Shown piece by piece: positions 1-7,819 of a stretch of 53,390 nucleotides of DNA. The notes under the pieces were generated by a model. That model was not told the origin of the DNA, made no database searches, and saw only the letters and a list, made by a program, of their open reading frames with translations. The DNA comes from an uncultured Pelagibacteraceae bacterium. Lineage in GTDB: Bacteria > Pseudomonadota > Alphaproteobacteria > Pelagibacterales > Pelagibacteraceae. The position numbers were made by a program, and so were the translations under genes. Every line of letters begins with the position of its first letter. Position 1 is the stretch's first letter. Where the stretch lies: the NCBI GenBank assembly GCA_902527635.1, contig CABZPS010000004.1:1-53390 (forward strand), read 5' to 3'.

Positions 1-222
1 ATACTCTTCTGAACTATACCACTCTAAAGCTTTTTCGTAACTTGGAAATTTAATAATAATTGTTCTGGGATATGTCCAAACACCTTCAATTACTTTGGAT
101 TCACCACCTCTGACAATATATTCACCTCCAAATTTTTCAGCTATTGGCTTTACCTTTTCAATGTATTCTTTATATTCCTCAGGTTTCTTTATCTCTATAT
201 TAAAAATAACAAAACCTGGCAT
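1..222 (-). CDS. DUF1330-family small protein, 3' end outside window
   Basis: The frame starts with ATG at 220-222 and runs off the left edge after 74 codons. The protein begins MPGFVIFNIEIKKPEEY and continues with a YIEKVKPIAEKFGG helix and an IIIKFPSYEKALEWYSS segment. That order (strand, helix, GGxxxVRGG, strand, PSxxxAxxWY) is the usual DUF1330 dimeric alpha+beta barrel pattern; the family is about 95 aa, so roughly 20 residues are missing. The biochemical role of DUF1330 proteins is not established. It is the last visible gene of a run of seven small minus-strand genes and lies 87 nt beyond the gene before it, so it may have its own signals. Confidence 0.8.
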   Translation of the reverse strand, partial: MPGFVIFNIEIKKPEEYKEYIEKVKPIAEKFGGEYIVRGGESKVIEGVWTYPRTIIIKFPSYEKALEWYSSEEY

Positions 223-309
223 TAAAGATCATTTAAACCATATTCAATTAAACTTACAAACGACAGCTGACTTTTTACTTCCATTGCGATCATTATCACT
301 CCTTTGATG

Positions 310-726
310 TTAAACGTAAATTTTATCTGCTAACCCGTAACAAAGTAAAGCACTTAAAATTGTCAAAAATAAAGGTGCGTAAATTGCTTCATCAGAAGTT
401 TTGTCTGTATGTCCAAGTTTATTTATCTTAGTACTATAAAAACCAACTATAAATGCTGATAGGTTTTGTAAAAACACAAGATTAAAAAACCCCCAAGTAG
501 CTTCTACACCATTTGGTCTTATAAATCCTACGTAAATAGCCATCGCAGTCGAGCCAAAAAATATAGAACCAAAAAATCTAACAATACCTGCGCCCGTGTC
601 ATGCATTCCATATTGATTTAAAAAAGATTGTGTTTGGAACACACATCTAAATCCGTAATAAGCAAAACCAATAAAATGAACCAAAAATATTACTAAGAAA
701 ATTGTTCCATTAAATTTTTCTAACAT
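310..726 (-). CDS. Small integral membrane protein, function unknown
   Basis: The product is 138 aa with about four hydrophobic segments: around residues 8-28 (IFLVIFLVHFIGFAYYG), 48-65, 80-98 and 116-134. No catalytic motif is visible and I do not recognise a named family. It ends with a short KIYV tail. The start codon lies only 3 nt after the stop of the upstream 105-aa gene, so the two are probably translated together. It is the only clear inner-membrane protein in this cluster of small genes, so it could be a membrane partner for the soluble ones; that is a guess from position only. Confidence 0.7.
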   Translation of the reverse strand: MLEKFNGTIFLVIFLVHFIGFAYYGFRCVFQTQSFLNQYGMHDTGAGIVRFFGSIFFGSTAMAIYVGFIRPNGVEATWGFFNLVFLQNLSAFIVGFYSTKINKLGHTDKTSDEAIYAPLFLTILSALLCYGLADKIYV

Positions 727-729
727 TAT

Positions 730-1047
730 TTAGTCTCCTTCACTAAATATTGGTCTAATCTCATCCTTAATAGTTCCTTCTATGGCGACTTCTTTTAATT
801 GATCTAAAAGTTTTATATATTCAGGATCTGCAGACATGTTGGCGTCAGCTTCTCTATCTCCTTCAAACATAGTTCCAATTAAAGTTTCTCTTATTGTTCT
901 TGGATCTCCACCCATTTGAAAAGAAAAATAGACATTATGGTTAGGATAATGTTTTTTTCTAACTGCCGCTAAACCTTTTCCTATTTCCATTGCTTTTCCT
1001 AGGCCGTCATCTTTTACCCTCATCGTTCTAGTATAAATTACCTTCAT
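730..1047 (-). CDS. Conserved small soluble protein, possible alpha+beta barrel
   Basis: The product is 105 aa, has no signal peptide and begins MKVIYTRTMRVKDDGLGKAM. A beta strand, a helix rich in Lys/Ala, a second strand (NVYFSFQMGG), a GTMFEGD strand and a C-terminal helix can be traced. This is the strand/helix order of small dimeric alpha+beta barrel (ferredoxin-like) proteins, but no family signature is clear enough to name it. It sits 33 nt after the 96-aa gene upstream and 3 nt before the membrane protein gene, inside one probable transcript. Function is unknown. Confidence 0.7.
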   Translation of the reverse strand: MKVIYTRTMRVKDDGLGKAMEIGKGLAAVRKKHYPNHNVYFSFQMGGDPRTIRETLIGTMFEGDREADANMSADPEYIKLLDQLKEVAIEGTIKDEIRPIFSEGD

Positions 1048-1080
1048 TGCTTTTCCTCACTTGGTAAAAATTTAGGCATT

Positions 1081-1371
1081 TTATTTAGCATTAAAATCTA
1101 TAACATCATCTGTACACTCAACAAATTTATGAGGTTCAAAGAAATCGTTCATAGACTCTAACTGTTTATTAATTGCATCTGGATCAGTACCTTTCCACCA
1201 ACAATACATTGTTAGATTGTCTCCAGGTGTATTCCAGCTCATTTGGCACTTTGCACTATCACTTGTCATTGCTTTAGTCATATCTTCCATAGACATTGAA
1301 CCAGTAACTTCTATCATTTTAGCTTTTGCTTCTTTTGACTTAAAAGTGTGTGTTACTATATAGTTTTTCAT
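1081..1371 (-). CDS. Small soluble protein, ABM-like fold suspected
   Basis: The product is 96 aa. It starts MKNYIVTHTFKSKEAKAKM, has a Met-rich helix (TGSMSMEDMTKAM), a strand with two tryptophans (MYCWWKG) and a final helix, LESMNDFFEPHKF. It lacks a signal peptide. The layout resembles small alpha+beta barrel proteins, and its length equals that of the other 96-aa gene nearby (1603-1893), although the sequences are only loosely alike. Two cysteines are present (residues about 42 and 57) but no CxxC motif. It lies 15 nt downstream of the secreted 68-aa gene. Role unknown. Confidence 0.7.
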   Translation of the reverse strand: MKNYIVTHTFKSKEAKAKMIEVTGSMSMEDMTKAMTSDSAKCQMSWNTPGDNLTMYCWWKGTDPDAINKQLESMNDFFEPHKFVECTDDVIDFNAK

Positions 1372-1386
1372 TTTTTTCCTTTCTAT

Positions 1387-1593
1387 TTAACTTTTAAAAA
1401 GAGCAAGAGCTTCATTTAAAAGTTTTTCAGATTTAGCATGGTCACCATTATTATGGGCATCCATACCCTGATCTTTAAGTTCTTGAGCTTTTTTAATTTT
1501 TTCATCAATATTTTTAGCCATCATTGGACATGAACCTGCGTATGCAGAGCTAACAAATAAGACCAAAAAAAGAGTTAATATTATTTTTTTCAT
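1387..1593 (-). CDS. Secreted 68-aa helical protein
   Basis: The protein starts with a clear Sec signal peptide (MKKIILTLFLVLFVSSAYAG, cleavage likely after AYA, about residue 19). The mature part is only about 49 residues, with one Cys-Pro (GSCPMM) near its N terminus and an amphipathic helical pair: a KKAQELKDQGMDAHNNGDH segment followed by KSEKLLNEALALF. The second half looks like one tetratricopeptide-type helical hairpin. It is probably periplasmic. A good ribosome binding site (AGGAG, seen as ctcct on plus) precedes the ATG. It lies between two 96-aa genes with gaps of 9 and 15 nt. Role unknown. Confidence 0.75.
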   Translation of the reverse strand: MKKIILTLFLVLFVSSAYAGSCPMMAKNIDEKIKKAQELKDQGMDAHNNGDHAKSEKLLNEALALFKS

Positions 1594-1602
1594 TTATACT
1601 CC

Positions 1603-1893
1603 TTATAAATTTACTTCAGATAGTTCATATAATTTAGCGCTCTCTACACATTCTGCGTAAATAGCTTTCGCGGTAGAATTATTCCCAGTTACAAATTCTT
1701 TCATTCCAGCTTCATTATGAACATTCACTTTAAATAACATTCCACTTTTATCTGGTATCATGGCGCCGACAGTTTTTTCTGGATAGGCAACACTTTTTCT
1801 AACACCCATTCCTTCATCTGATTGCATCCAACCCATGAAAGTTTCTAATTTACCTTCTTTAAGTTTAAGATGAACTAACATTTCTTTTTCCAT
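1603..1893 (-). CDS. Small soluble protein, ABM-like fold suspected
   Basis: The product is 96 aa and begins MEKEMLVHLKLKEGKLETF. It shows an N-terminal strand, a helix with GWMQSDEGM, a strand containing a conserved-looking VGAMIPDKSGMLFKVNVH stretch and a C-terminal helix. This is compatible with a monooxygenase-like or stress-type dimeric alpha+beta barrel. There is no signal peptide. A strong Shine-Dalgarno (AAAGGAG) precedes the ATG. It is separated from the secreted 123-aa gene upstream by 22 nt. I do not recognise a named family. Confidence 0.7.
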   Translation of the reverse strand: MEKEMLVHLKLKEGKLETFMGWMQSDEGMGVRKSVAYPEKTVGAMIPDKSGMLFKVNVHNEAGMKEFVTGNNSTAKAIYAECVESAKLYELSEVNL

Positions 1894-1915
1894 TTTTTTT
1901 CTCCTTTTTTTAGAA

Positions 1916-2287
1916 TTAATATAAAGTTTGAACTACTTTTTTTACTCTTTCAGCTCCATTCGGAACTAAAGTTTCAACAAATGTATGACATTTATCAGTT
2001 TTAGCTTTGTCATATTTTGAACCGTAATGTTTATCTACAGCTTTGTTTACTCCAGCATCCCAATCTTTTTCTGGAATACCTATTTCAAGAGCATATGATT
2101 TAAGAACTTTTACTGTTGAAATAGATTTTTCTTTCATACCATATTCAAATTCTTCACCTGGCGGCAGGAAATAGTTAGCCATATAAATTCCAACACAATC
2201 CCATGCTTTTGATTTATCTTTGTCACTCATTCCTGCATTAGCAGATGTAAAAATGAAAAAAGATAAAACTATAATAATTTTTTTCAT
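1916..2287 (-). CDS. Secreted small protein, function unknown
   Basis: The product is 123 aa with a Sec signal peptide (MKKIIIVLSFFIFTSANAG, cleavage likely after ANA). The mature domain is mostly helical and has two cysteines (AWDCVGIY and TDKCHTF) that could form a disulfide in the periplasm. It is the first gene of the seven-gene minus-strand run, so the transcript probably starts just upstream, in 2288-2322. It shares the MKKI.. signal type and small size with the 68-aa gene downstream. No family was recognised. Confidence 0.75.
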   Translation of the reverse strand: MKKIIIVLSFFIFTSANAGMSDKDKSKAWDCVGIYMANYFLPPGEEFEYGMKEKSISTVKVLKSYALEIGIPEKDWDAGVNKAVDKHYGSKYDKAKTDKCHTFVETLVPNGAERVKKVVQTLY

Positions 2288-2317
2288 AATCTCTCAACGT
2301 TAAATAATATTAGTATA

Positions 2318-2342
2318 AAAATGTAACTGTTTTGTTACATGC
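2318..2342 (-). terminator. Possible weak terminator after cysK
   Basis: ATGTAAC (2323-2329) and GTTACAT (2336-2342) form a perfect 7-bp inverted repeat with a 6-nt loop. On the minus strand it is followed by TTTTATAC. It starts 13 nt beyond the cysK stop and lies before the small-gene operon on the same strand. The stem is short and A+T-rich, so it may be weak, or it may be an operator for the downstream operon. Confidence 0.4.
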
Positions 2343-2355
2343 CTGGTATGCGTTA

Positions 2356-3357
2356 TTATAACCAGCTTGGCACGGGTAAGTTTTTTTCCTTCAAAAATGA
2401 TTTATTAAACATCTTAGAGTTGTATTTATCTGATTTATCACAAAGAATAGTAACAATTGTTTTTCCGGGCCCAAGTTCTTTTCCAAGTCTAATTGCACCA
2501 GCAATATTTATCCCACAACTTGTTCCTAAACTTAACCCTTCATTTTGAATTAAATCATAAAGTATTGGTAATGCCTCATGATCATCAATGGAATATGCAT
2601 CGTCAATTTTTGCGTTCTCAAAATTTTTTGTTATTCTACTTGAGCCAATTCCCTCAGTTATCGATCCACCTTCAGATTTTAATTCACCATTTTTAATATA
2701 ATTATAAAGTGCAGATCCCTTAGGATCAGAAAGACAAATTTTAACATTTTTATTTTTTTCTTTCAGCGCGTTACTCACACCAGAAATAGTACCACCTGTT
2801 CCAGATGAGCAAACAAAACCATCAACTTTACCCTCAGTTTGTTCCCAAATTTCTTTTCCTGTTCCTTTATAATGTCCTTTAGCATTAGCAACATTGTCGA
2901 ATTGATTGGCCCAGACAACACCATTGTTATTAGTTGGTCTTAACTCATCTGCTATACGTCCAGCAATCTTAACAAAATTATTTTCATCTTTATATGGCTT
3001 AGCAGGGACCAATCTTAACTCTGCCCCTAGATTTTTTATTGTATCTTTTTTTTCTTGAGTTTGATTATCATTCATCACAATTATTGTTTTATAACCAAGT
3101 GAATTTCCTATTAAACCTAGACCAATCCCAGTATTACCTGCGGTTCCTTCAACAACAATGCCACCTTTAGAAATTAATTTCTTTTCTTGTGCATCCTGAA
3201 GTAATGAGAGTGCAGCTCTATCTTTGACAGACCCGCCAGGATTCATAAATTCTGCTTTACCATAAATGTTGCATCCTGTTAACTCAGAGGCAGCTTTAAG
3301 TTTTATTAATGGAGTATTACCAATTGAGTCAATAAATGTATTTCTAATATGTACCAT
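2356..3357 (-). CDS. cysK: Cysteine synthase (O-acetylserine sulfhydrylase), PLP-dependent
   Basis: It makes L-cysteine from O-acetylserine and sulfide in the cytoplasm. The 333-aa length is normal for the fold-type II PLP family. The N terminus carries GNTPLIKL. The PLP lysine is in MNPGGSVKDRAA (about residue 44), followed by the GTAGNTGIGLG loop and a GTGGTISG phosphate-binding loop (about residues 177-184). The C-terminal part has LSLGTSCGINIAGA. Its ATG overlaps the last base of the cysE stop codon, so the two genes are co-translated and together form the two-step serine-to-cysteine route. The exact substrate preference among cysteine synthase-like enzymes cannot be fixed from sequence alone, but the cysE neighbour supports this call. 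Confidence 0.9.
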   Translation of the reverse strand: MVHIRNTFIDSIGNTPLIKLKAASELTGCNIYGKAEFMNPGGSVKDRAALSLLQDAQEKKLISKGGIVVEGTAGNTGIGLGLIGNSLGYKTIIVMNDNQTQEKKDTIKNLGAELRLVPAKPYKDENNFVKIAGRIADELRPTNNNGVVWANQFDNVANAKGHYKGTGKEIWEQTEGKVDGFVCSSGTGGTISGVSNALKEKNKNVKICLSDPKGSALYNYIKNGELKSEGGSITEGIGSSRITKNFENAKIDDAYSIDDHEALPILYDLIQNEGLSLGTSCGINIAGAIRLGKELGPGKTIVTILCDKSDKYNSKMFNKSFLKEKNLPVPSWL

Positions 3358-3926
3358 TAATCTTCTTTATCATCAGTAACAGCGTATGGTTTGAATCCTC
3401 GTGTAGCGTCCCCAATTTTTTTTGCTGGATTACCAGCCATTATGGATTTTTCTGCAACATCTTTGGTTACAACTGCGTTAGCACCAATTAGAGAATTTTT
3501 TCCAATAACAATAGGTCCTAGGATTTGAGCACCAGAACCTACCACTACATTTTCTTCTAAGGTAGGATGTCTTTTTGAATTTCTTTGCTCATTTGTATTA
3601 ATACTTGGAGATGTACCCCCAAGAGTCACATTATGATAAATTGTTACGTTATCGCTTACTTCAGATGTTTCCCCTATAACTACACCCATACCATGATCAA
3701 TAAATAAATTTTTTCCAATTTTTGCTTTTGGATGAATTTCAATCCCGGTAAAAAATCTTGATAATTGTGAAATAATTCTTGCTACTAAATCAAACTTTGC
3801 AATCGCAAAAAAATTTGCAATCCTGTGAAAAAATATCGCCTTCACTCCTGGATAAGTTAATATTAAACTCAACTTAGATTTTGCCGCAGGGTCACGATCG
3901 ATTATAGATTGTAAAAAATTACTCAT
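3357..3926 (-). CDS. cysE: Serine O-acetyltransferase
   Basis: It transfers acetyl from acetyl-CoA to L-serine, giving O-acetylserine for the following cysK gene. At 189 aa it is the short form found in many bacteria rather than the about 270-aa enterobacterial form. It contains the left-handed beta-helix region with hexapeptide repeats (IHPKAKIGKNLFIDHGMGVVIG, then VTIYHNVTLGG) and the active-site DHGMG and HNVTLGG motifs. The end has GANAVVTKDVAEKSIMAGNPAK. The 66-nt gap to the divergent VOC gene probably holds both promoters. Confidence 0.92.
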   Translation of the reverse strand: MSNFLQSIIDRDPAAKSKLSLILTYPGVKAIFFHRIANFFAIAKFDLVARIISQLSRFFTGIEIHPKAKIGKNLFIDHGMGVVIGETSEVSDNVTIYHNVTLGGTSPSINTNEQRNSKRHPTLEENVVVGSGAQILGPIVIGKNSLIGANAVVTKDVAEKSIMAGNPAKKIGDATRGFKPYAVTDDKED

Positions 3927-3992
3927 GTTATATTTAATTTGTCAATTGATTAATTTATATAGTTATTTTAAAAAATTTTAAAAGGATTTATT

Positions 3993-4409
3993 ATGTACAA
4001 AAACACTAATTGTTTTCATTTAGCTATACCATGTGGTGATCTAGAAACTGCAAAAAAGTTTTATAATGAGACACTTGGATGTAGCTTAAGTAATTCAGAA
4101 AAAGATTGGGCTGATGTAGATTTTTGGGGAAATGAACTAACTCTTCATGCAAGTGACCACAAACTTAGCAATGAAATACACGATGTTGATATGGGTAATG
4201 TTTCGGTGCCTCACTTTGGTATTCATTTATCGCGAAAAGATTTTGATGCTTTGAAAGAAAGATTAAAAGACAAAGGAGTAAAATATTATGATGAGCCTTA
4301 TATAAGATTTAAAGATACAAAGTTCGAGCAAGAAACGTTTTTTGTTAAAGATCCAAACGAAAATATTTTAGAGATAAAAACATTAACAGCGAATCCTGAA
4401 CAATCTTAA
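3993..4409 (+). CDS. VOC-fold (glyoxalase/bleomycin-resistance) family protein
   Basis: The product is 138 aa with two beta-alpha-beta-beta-beta halves. It begins with CFHLAIPCGDLETAKKFYNETLGC, the typical first half with a metal-site histidine. It then has VPHFGIHLSRKDFDAL, and ends with FFVKDPNENILEIK, where the final Glu is the usual last metal ligand. VOC proteins include lyases, dioxygenases and resistance proteins, so the substrate is unknown. An AAAAGGA Shine-Dalgarno lies 7 nt before the ATG. The msrB gene follows after 26 nt. Confidence 0.85.
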   Translation: MYKNTNCFHLAIPCGDLETAKKFYNETLGCSLSNSEKDWADVDFWGNELTLHASDHKLSNEIHDVDMGNVSVPHFGIHLSRKDFDALKERLKDKGVKYYDEPYIRFKDTKFEQETFFVKDPNENILEIKTLTANPEQS

Positions 4410-4435
4410 TTAGATAATATTATTGAGGAGTGTGG

Positions 4436-4897
4436 ATGACTTACAGACGAAATCTATTAAAAATTATTGGTTTAACTTGTACGTCGTTGATTTTATATCC
4501 ATATAAATTTGTATTTTCAGAGACAAAAAAAATTATTAATCAAAACCTCACCAACAAACAAAAAGACATCATGTTTGATGAGGGCACTGAAAAACCTTTT
4601 TCTAGCGAACTTTTAAAAGAAAAAAGAAAAGGTTTTTACCATTGTGCCAATTGTGGAAACAAATTATTTTCATCAGAAGCTAAATTCGATAGCGGTACTG
4701 GCTGGCCGTCATTTAGTGAAGCTTTACCAGGGGCTTTTAAAACTAAAGTAGATTATTCATTTGGCATGAAAAGGATCGAATATCATTGTGCAAAGTGTGG
4801 GGTCCATCATGGACACGTTTTTAACGATGGCCCAAGCTCAACTGGTAAAAGATTTTGTAATAATGGTTTATGTTTATTGTTTATTCCTGAAACCTGA
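4436..4897 (+). CDS. msrB: Peptide-methionine (R)-S-oxide reductase with Tat-type signal
   Basis: It reduces methionine-R-sulfoxide in proteins. GAGGAG at 4425-4430 with a 5-nt spacer selects ATG 4436 over an in-frame GTG 6 nt earlier. The N terminus (MTYRRNLLKIIGLTCTSLIL) has a twin-arginine motif followed by a hydrophobic stretch, so export to the periplasm is likely. The MsrB core shows both zinc CxxC pairs (HCANCG and HCAKCG), the DSGTGWPSF signature, HHGHVFNDGP, and the catalytic cysteine in KRFCNNG. The usual motif there is RYCINS, so the residues after Cys differ. Length is 153 aa. Confidence 0.9.
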   Translation: MTYRRNLLKIIGLTCTSLILYPYKFVFSETKKIINQNLTNKQKDIMFDEGTEKPFSSELLKEKRKGFYHCANCGNKLFSSEAKFDSGTGWPSFSEALPGAFKTKVDYSFGMKRIEYHCAKCGVHHGHVFNDGPSSTGKRFCNNGLCLLFIPET

Positions 4898-4956
4898 TAA
4901 TCATTTTTGTTTTCTAAAGATTTAAAGTAAGTTCAGAAAATTCAAATATCTATATT

Positions 4957-5565
4957 ATGGAATTTGCTTTATTAGGTTTTTTTACAGGGTTAAGTCTTAT
5001 ATTAGCAATTGGGGCTCAAAATATTTTTGTTATAGAACAAGGTTTAAAAAAACAACATGTCTTTTTAGTTTGTTCTGTTTGCTCTATTTCTGATTTTATT
5101 TTAATATTTTTAGGAATATTTCTTTTTCATTATTTTACGCGATATTTTAATCCATCAATAGAGTTAATTTTTAACATTTTGTTAATTATTTTTATAATCC
5201 ATTTTATATATTCAAAACTAAAGTTCTTAAATTCGACAGTAAGTTTTAAAGATAGAGACCCTAAAATCTCAAAATTAAATATATTTATAAAAACACTTGG
5301 TTTTACCTATTTAAATCCACATGTCTATTCTGACACCGTATTTTTTTTAGGAAATTTTTCTAAAAGTTTTATTTTTAATCAAAAAATATTATTTGGAGCT
5401 GGAGCTTCAATAGCATCCTTCCTATTCTTTTTTGTTATTGGTTATTTATCTAAATATTTATCGCAATATGCGCAGAACTTAAAGGTGTGGAAAGTAATAA
5501 ATATTTTTATTATTGGTTTTATGAGTCTAATTGCAATTTTTGTTATAATAGAAACTATTAATTAG
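4957..5565 (+). CDS. LysE/ArgO-family amino-acid exporter
   Basis: The product is 202 aa with about six hydrophobic helices. It opens with a LysE-type first helix, LGFFTGLSLILAIGAQNIFV, then EQGLKKQHVF. LysE-family proteins export basic amino acids such as lysine and arginine; the GAQN motif after the first helix is characteristic of the LysE/ArgO branch. Its 3' end overlaps the convergent HisD-like gene by 8 nt. There is no adjacent LysG-type regulator, so control is not visible. Confidence 0.88.
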   Translation: MEFALLGFFTGLSLILAIGAQNIFVIEQGLKKQHVFLVCSVCSISDFILIFLGIFLFHYFTRYFNPSIELIFNILLIIFIIHFIYSKLKFLNSTVSFKDRDPKISKLNIFIKTLGFTYLNPHVYSDTVFFLGNFSKSFIFNQKILFGAGASIASFLFFFVIGYLSKYLSQYAQNLKVWKVINIFIIGFMSLIAIFVIIETIN

Positions 5566-6844
5566 AATATCCATATTTTTTTAATCTTACATCACCAGTT
5601 CTAGCATGAGCTTCCATTCCTTCATATCTTGATATTCTTGCTGCAGTAGCACCAACTAGTTCAGTAGACTGTTTTGTCATTCTTTGAAAACTTAAAGTTT
5701 TAATAAATTTACCAACAAATAAACCACCAGTGTATTTACCAGCTCCTTTAGTTGGCAAAATATGATTTGTACCTGAACATTTGTCTCCATAGGCAACTGT
5801 AGTTTCTTCACCTACAAACAATGATCCATAATTTGTTAACCGTTGATAAAACCACTTCAAATTTTCTGTTTGAACTTCTAAATGTTCTGGCGCGTATTCA
5901 TCACTAATTTTAACAATTTCTTCATCAGTATCACAAAGAATTACCTCACCATAATCTCTCCAAGCTGCTTCTGCACTTTTTCTTGGAACTTCGGGTAATT
6001 CTGAAATTAATTCTGGAACTCTCTTTAATACTTTCTCAGCTAACTCTTTACTTGTTGTGTATAACCAACATGGAGAATTATATCCGTGCTCTGCCTGACC
6101 TACTAAGTCTACAGCAACAATCTCTGGATCAGCTTTTGCATCAGCAATTATTCCAATTTCAGTTGGACCCGCAAATAAATCTATTCCTACTTTGCCATAT
6201 AAAATTCTTTTCGCTTCAGCTACAAACTGGTTTCCTGGGCCAACAATGATGTCTGCTGGAGGGTTTTTAAATAATCCATTAGTCATTGAAGCAATCGCTG
6301 GAACGCCTCCTAAGTTCAATATTACATCTGCACCACAGAGATCAGCGGTGTAGACAATAGCAGGGTGGGCACCAACACCTTCTTTTGGCGGGCTACATGC
6401 AATTATATTTTTAACACCAGCAACTTTGGCTGTAGTAACACTCATAACAGCAGAAGCGATATGAGCATATCTTCCCCCTGGTATGTAACAACCAGCAGTA
6501 TTAACAGGAACTAATTTTTGACCTGCGTACAAACCATCAGATAATTCAACTTCAAAATCTTGACCGTAATTTTTTAGTTGAGCTTCTGCAAATTTTCTTA
6601 CTCGATCAAACGAAAATTGGATATCATCTTTAGTTTTTTGATCTAAAGTTTTTTTTATTTTCTCAATTCTTTCTTTTGAAACAATTATTTCCCCATCGTA
6701 TTTGTCAAACTTTTTTGTTAAATTAATACAACCTTGTTCTTTTGTAATTTCAATGTCTTTTAATAAATCTTGAACTATTCCTGTTGTCTTATTGTCATCT
6801 GTTGATGATGTTTTTGGAGATTTTTTTAGATAAATGATAGCCAT
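5558..6844 (-). CDS. Sulfopropanediol dehydrogenase-like (HpsN/HisD family)
   Basis: This NAD-dependent, zinc-binding dehydrogenase has the histidinol dehydrogenase fold (428 aa). The zinc and catalytic residues are conserved: DLVGQAEHGYNSP (Q and H), YAPEHLEVQ (Glu-His pair), YGDKCSGTNHILPT and the C-terminal MEAHARTGDVR. The middle, VPVNTAGCYIPGGRYAHIASAVM and CSPPKEG, resembles the HpsN branch that oxidises 2,3-dihydroxypropane-1-sulfonate to sulfolactate. No other histidine genes are nearby; instead it follows a phosphotransacetylase, an Ldh2 dehydrogenase and tauABC, which supports a sulfonate role. It could still be hisD. The 61-nt gap upstream has a TATAGT box, so it may also have its own promoter. 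Confidence 0.75.
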   Translation of the reverse strand: MAIIYLKKSPKTSSTDDNKTTGIVQDLLKDIEITKEQGCINLTKKFDKYDGEIIVSKERIEKIKKTLDQKTKDDIQFSFDRVRKFAEAQLKNYGQDFEVELSDGLYAGQKLVPVNTAGCYIPGGRYAHIASAVMSVTTAKVAGVKNIIACSPPKEGVGAHPAIVYTADLCGADVILNLGGVPAIASMTNGLFKNPPADIIVGPGNQFVAEAKRILYGKVGIDLFAGPTEIGIIADAKADPEIVAVDLVGQAEHGYNSPCWLYTTSKELAEKVLKRVPELISELPEVPRKSAEAAWRDYGEVILCDTDEEIVKISDEYAPEHLEVQTENLKWFYQRLTNYGSLFVGEETTVAYGDKCSGTNHILPTKGAGKYTGGLFVGKFIKTLSFQRMTKQSTELVGATAARISRYEGMEAHARTGDVRLKKYGYSN

Positions 6845-6905
6845 ATTATTTGTATACTATAGTTGAATTATTTAAGACAATTTCAATTTTATTGCAATCA
6901 AACAA

Positions 6906-7817
6906 TTAATCTAAAGCAACAACAGCTGCAGCAATTGATGCCAATCTTGCTGGAGCTTCATCAGAACGACTGGTTATTACTACTGGAACTTTACCTCCAA
7001 CAACTACACCTGCTGCACACGCTCCACAAAAGTATATGAGCATTTTTACAAGTCCATTTCCTGTCTCAACACTTGGAACCAGTAATACATCAGCCATACC
7101 AGCCACACTATTTTTTATTCCTTTGATAGCCGCAGATTTTTTTGAGATACTATTATCAAATGCAAGTGGACCGAAAACATCAGCATTTAAATTTTCTTTT
7201 TTAGCTAAGTAAGTTAATTCCTCAGCTTCTTTCGAACTTGGAACACTATCTAAAACCTCTTCAGTAGCTGATAATATTGCTACTTTGGGTCTTTCAATTC
7301 CAATTCTATTTGAAAAATTAATAACATTTTTAAGAATATGCAATTTTGTTTTTACGTTAGGTAAAACATTTAATGCTCCATCGGTAATTATTAATGGTTT
7401 GTCATCTTTCCCTAAAGTCATATGCCAAATATGACTTAATCTAGTTTTTCCTAATAAATTATAATTTCTTTTTAAAACTTCTTTCATTAAAACGTCAGTA
7501 TGAATATGACCCTTAACAATAATTCTAATCTTTTGTTCGCTTGCCAGTTTAGCAGCAATAGTTGCTGTATTATTTTCAACAGGTTCATGAATTATTTCAT
7601 AATTTGAGATGTCCCATTTTAAATCTTGTGCACATTTATTAATTTCTTTTTCATCACCAATAAAAATTGGTTTAATTAGATTTTCTCTAACAGCATCTTG
7701 TACTGATTGCATAGCTAATGGTTTTCCTGCATTAACAATACCTGCTTTAACACCTTTCTTTTTGTGAGCAACATTGACCAAGTTATCAGGACAAATAATT
7801 TCTTTTTTGGAAAGCAT
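6906..7817 (-). CDS. Phosphate acetyl/butyryltransferase family (Pta type)
   Basis: The product is 303 aa, a single PTA_PTB domain without the long N-terminal domain of E. coli Pta. It shows IVKGHIHTDVLMKEVL, LSHIWHMTL, IITDGALNVLPN, DVFGPLAFDNSIS and VETGNGLVKMLIYF motifs, typical of the short phosphotransacetylase branch. It would convert acetyl phosphate plus CoA into acetyl-CoA. In sulfonate degradation this step follows sulfoacetaldehyde acetyltransferase (Xsc). It lies 2 nt from the Ldh2-family gene in the tau operon. No Xsc gene is in the window. Confidence 0.85.
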   Translation of the reverse strand: MLSKKEIICPDNLVNVAHKKKGVKAGIVNAGKPLAMQSVQDAVRENLIKPIFIGDEKEINKCAQDLKWDISNYEIIHEPVENNTATIAAKLASEQKIRIIVKGHIHTDVLMKEVLKRNYNLLGKTRLSHIWHMTLGKDDKPLIITDGALNVLPNVKTKLHILKNVINFSNRIGIERPKVAILSATEEVLDSVPSSKEAEELTYLAKKENLNADVFGPLAFDNSISKKSAAIKGIKNSVAGMADVLLVPSVETGNGLVKMLIYFCGACAAGVVVGGKVPVVITSRSDEAPARLASIAAAVVALD

Positions 7818-7819
7818 GT

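Noticed and set aside
95..307. Open frame on plus, 70 codons
   Set aside because: It lies opposite the DUF1330 frame and the following gap, has no ribosome binding site, and its translation has no recognisable protein pattern.
5558..6844. Histidine biosynthesis hisD
   Set aside because: No other his genes are near, and the position after tauABC-Ldh2-pta together with the HpsN-like wording points to sulfonate oxidation; kept as an alternative.
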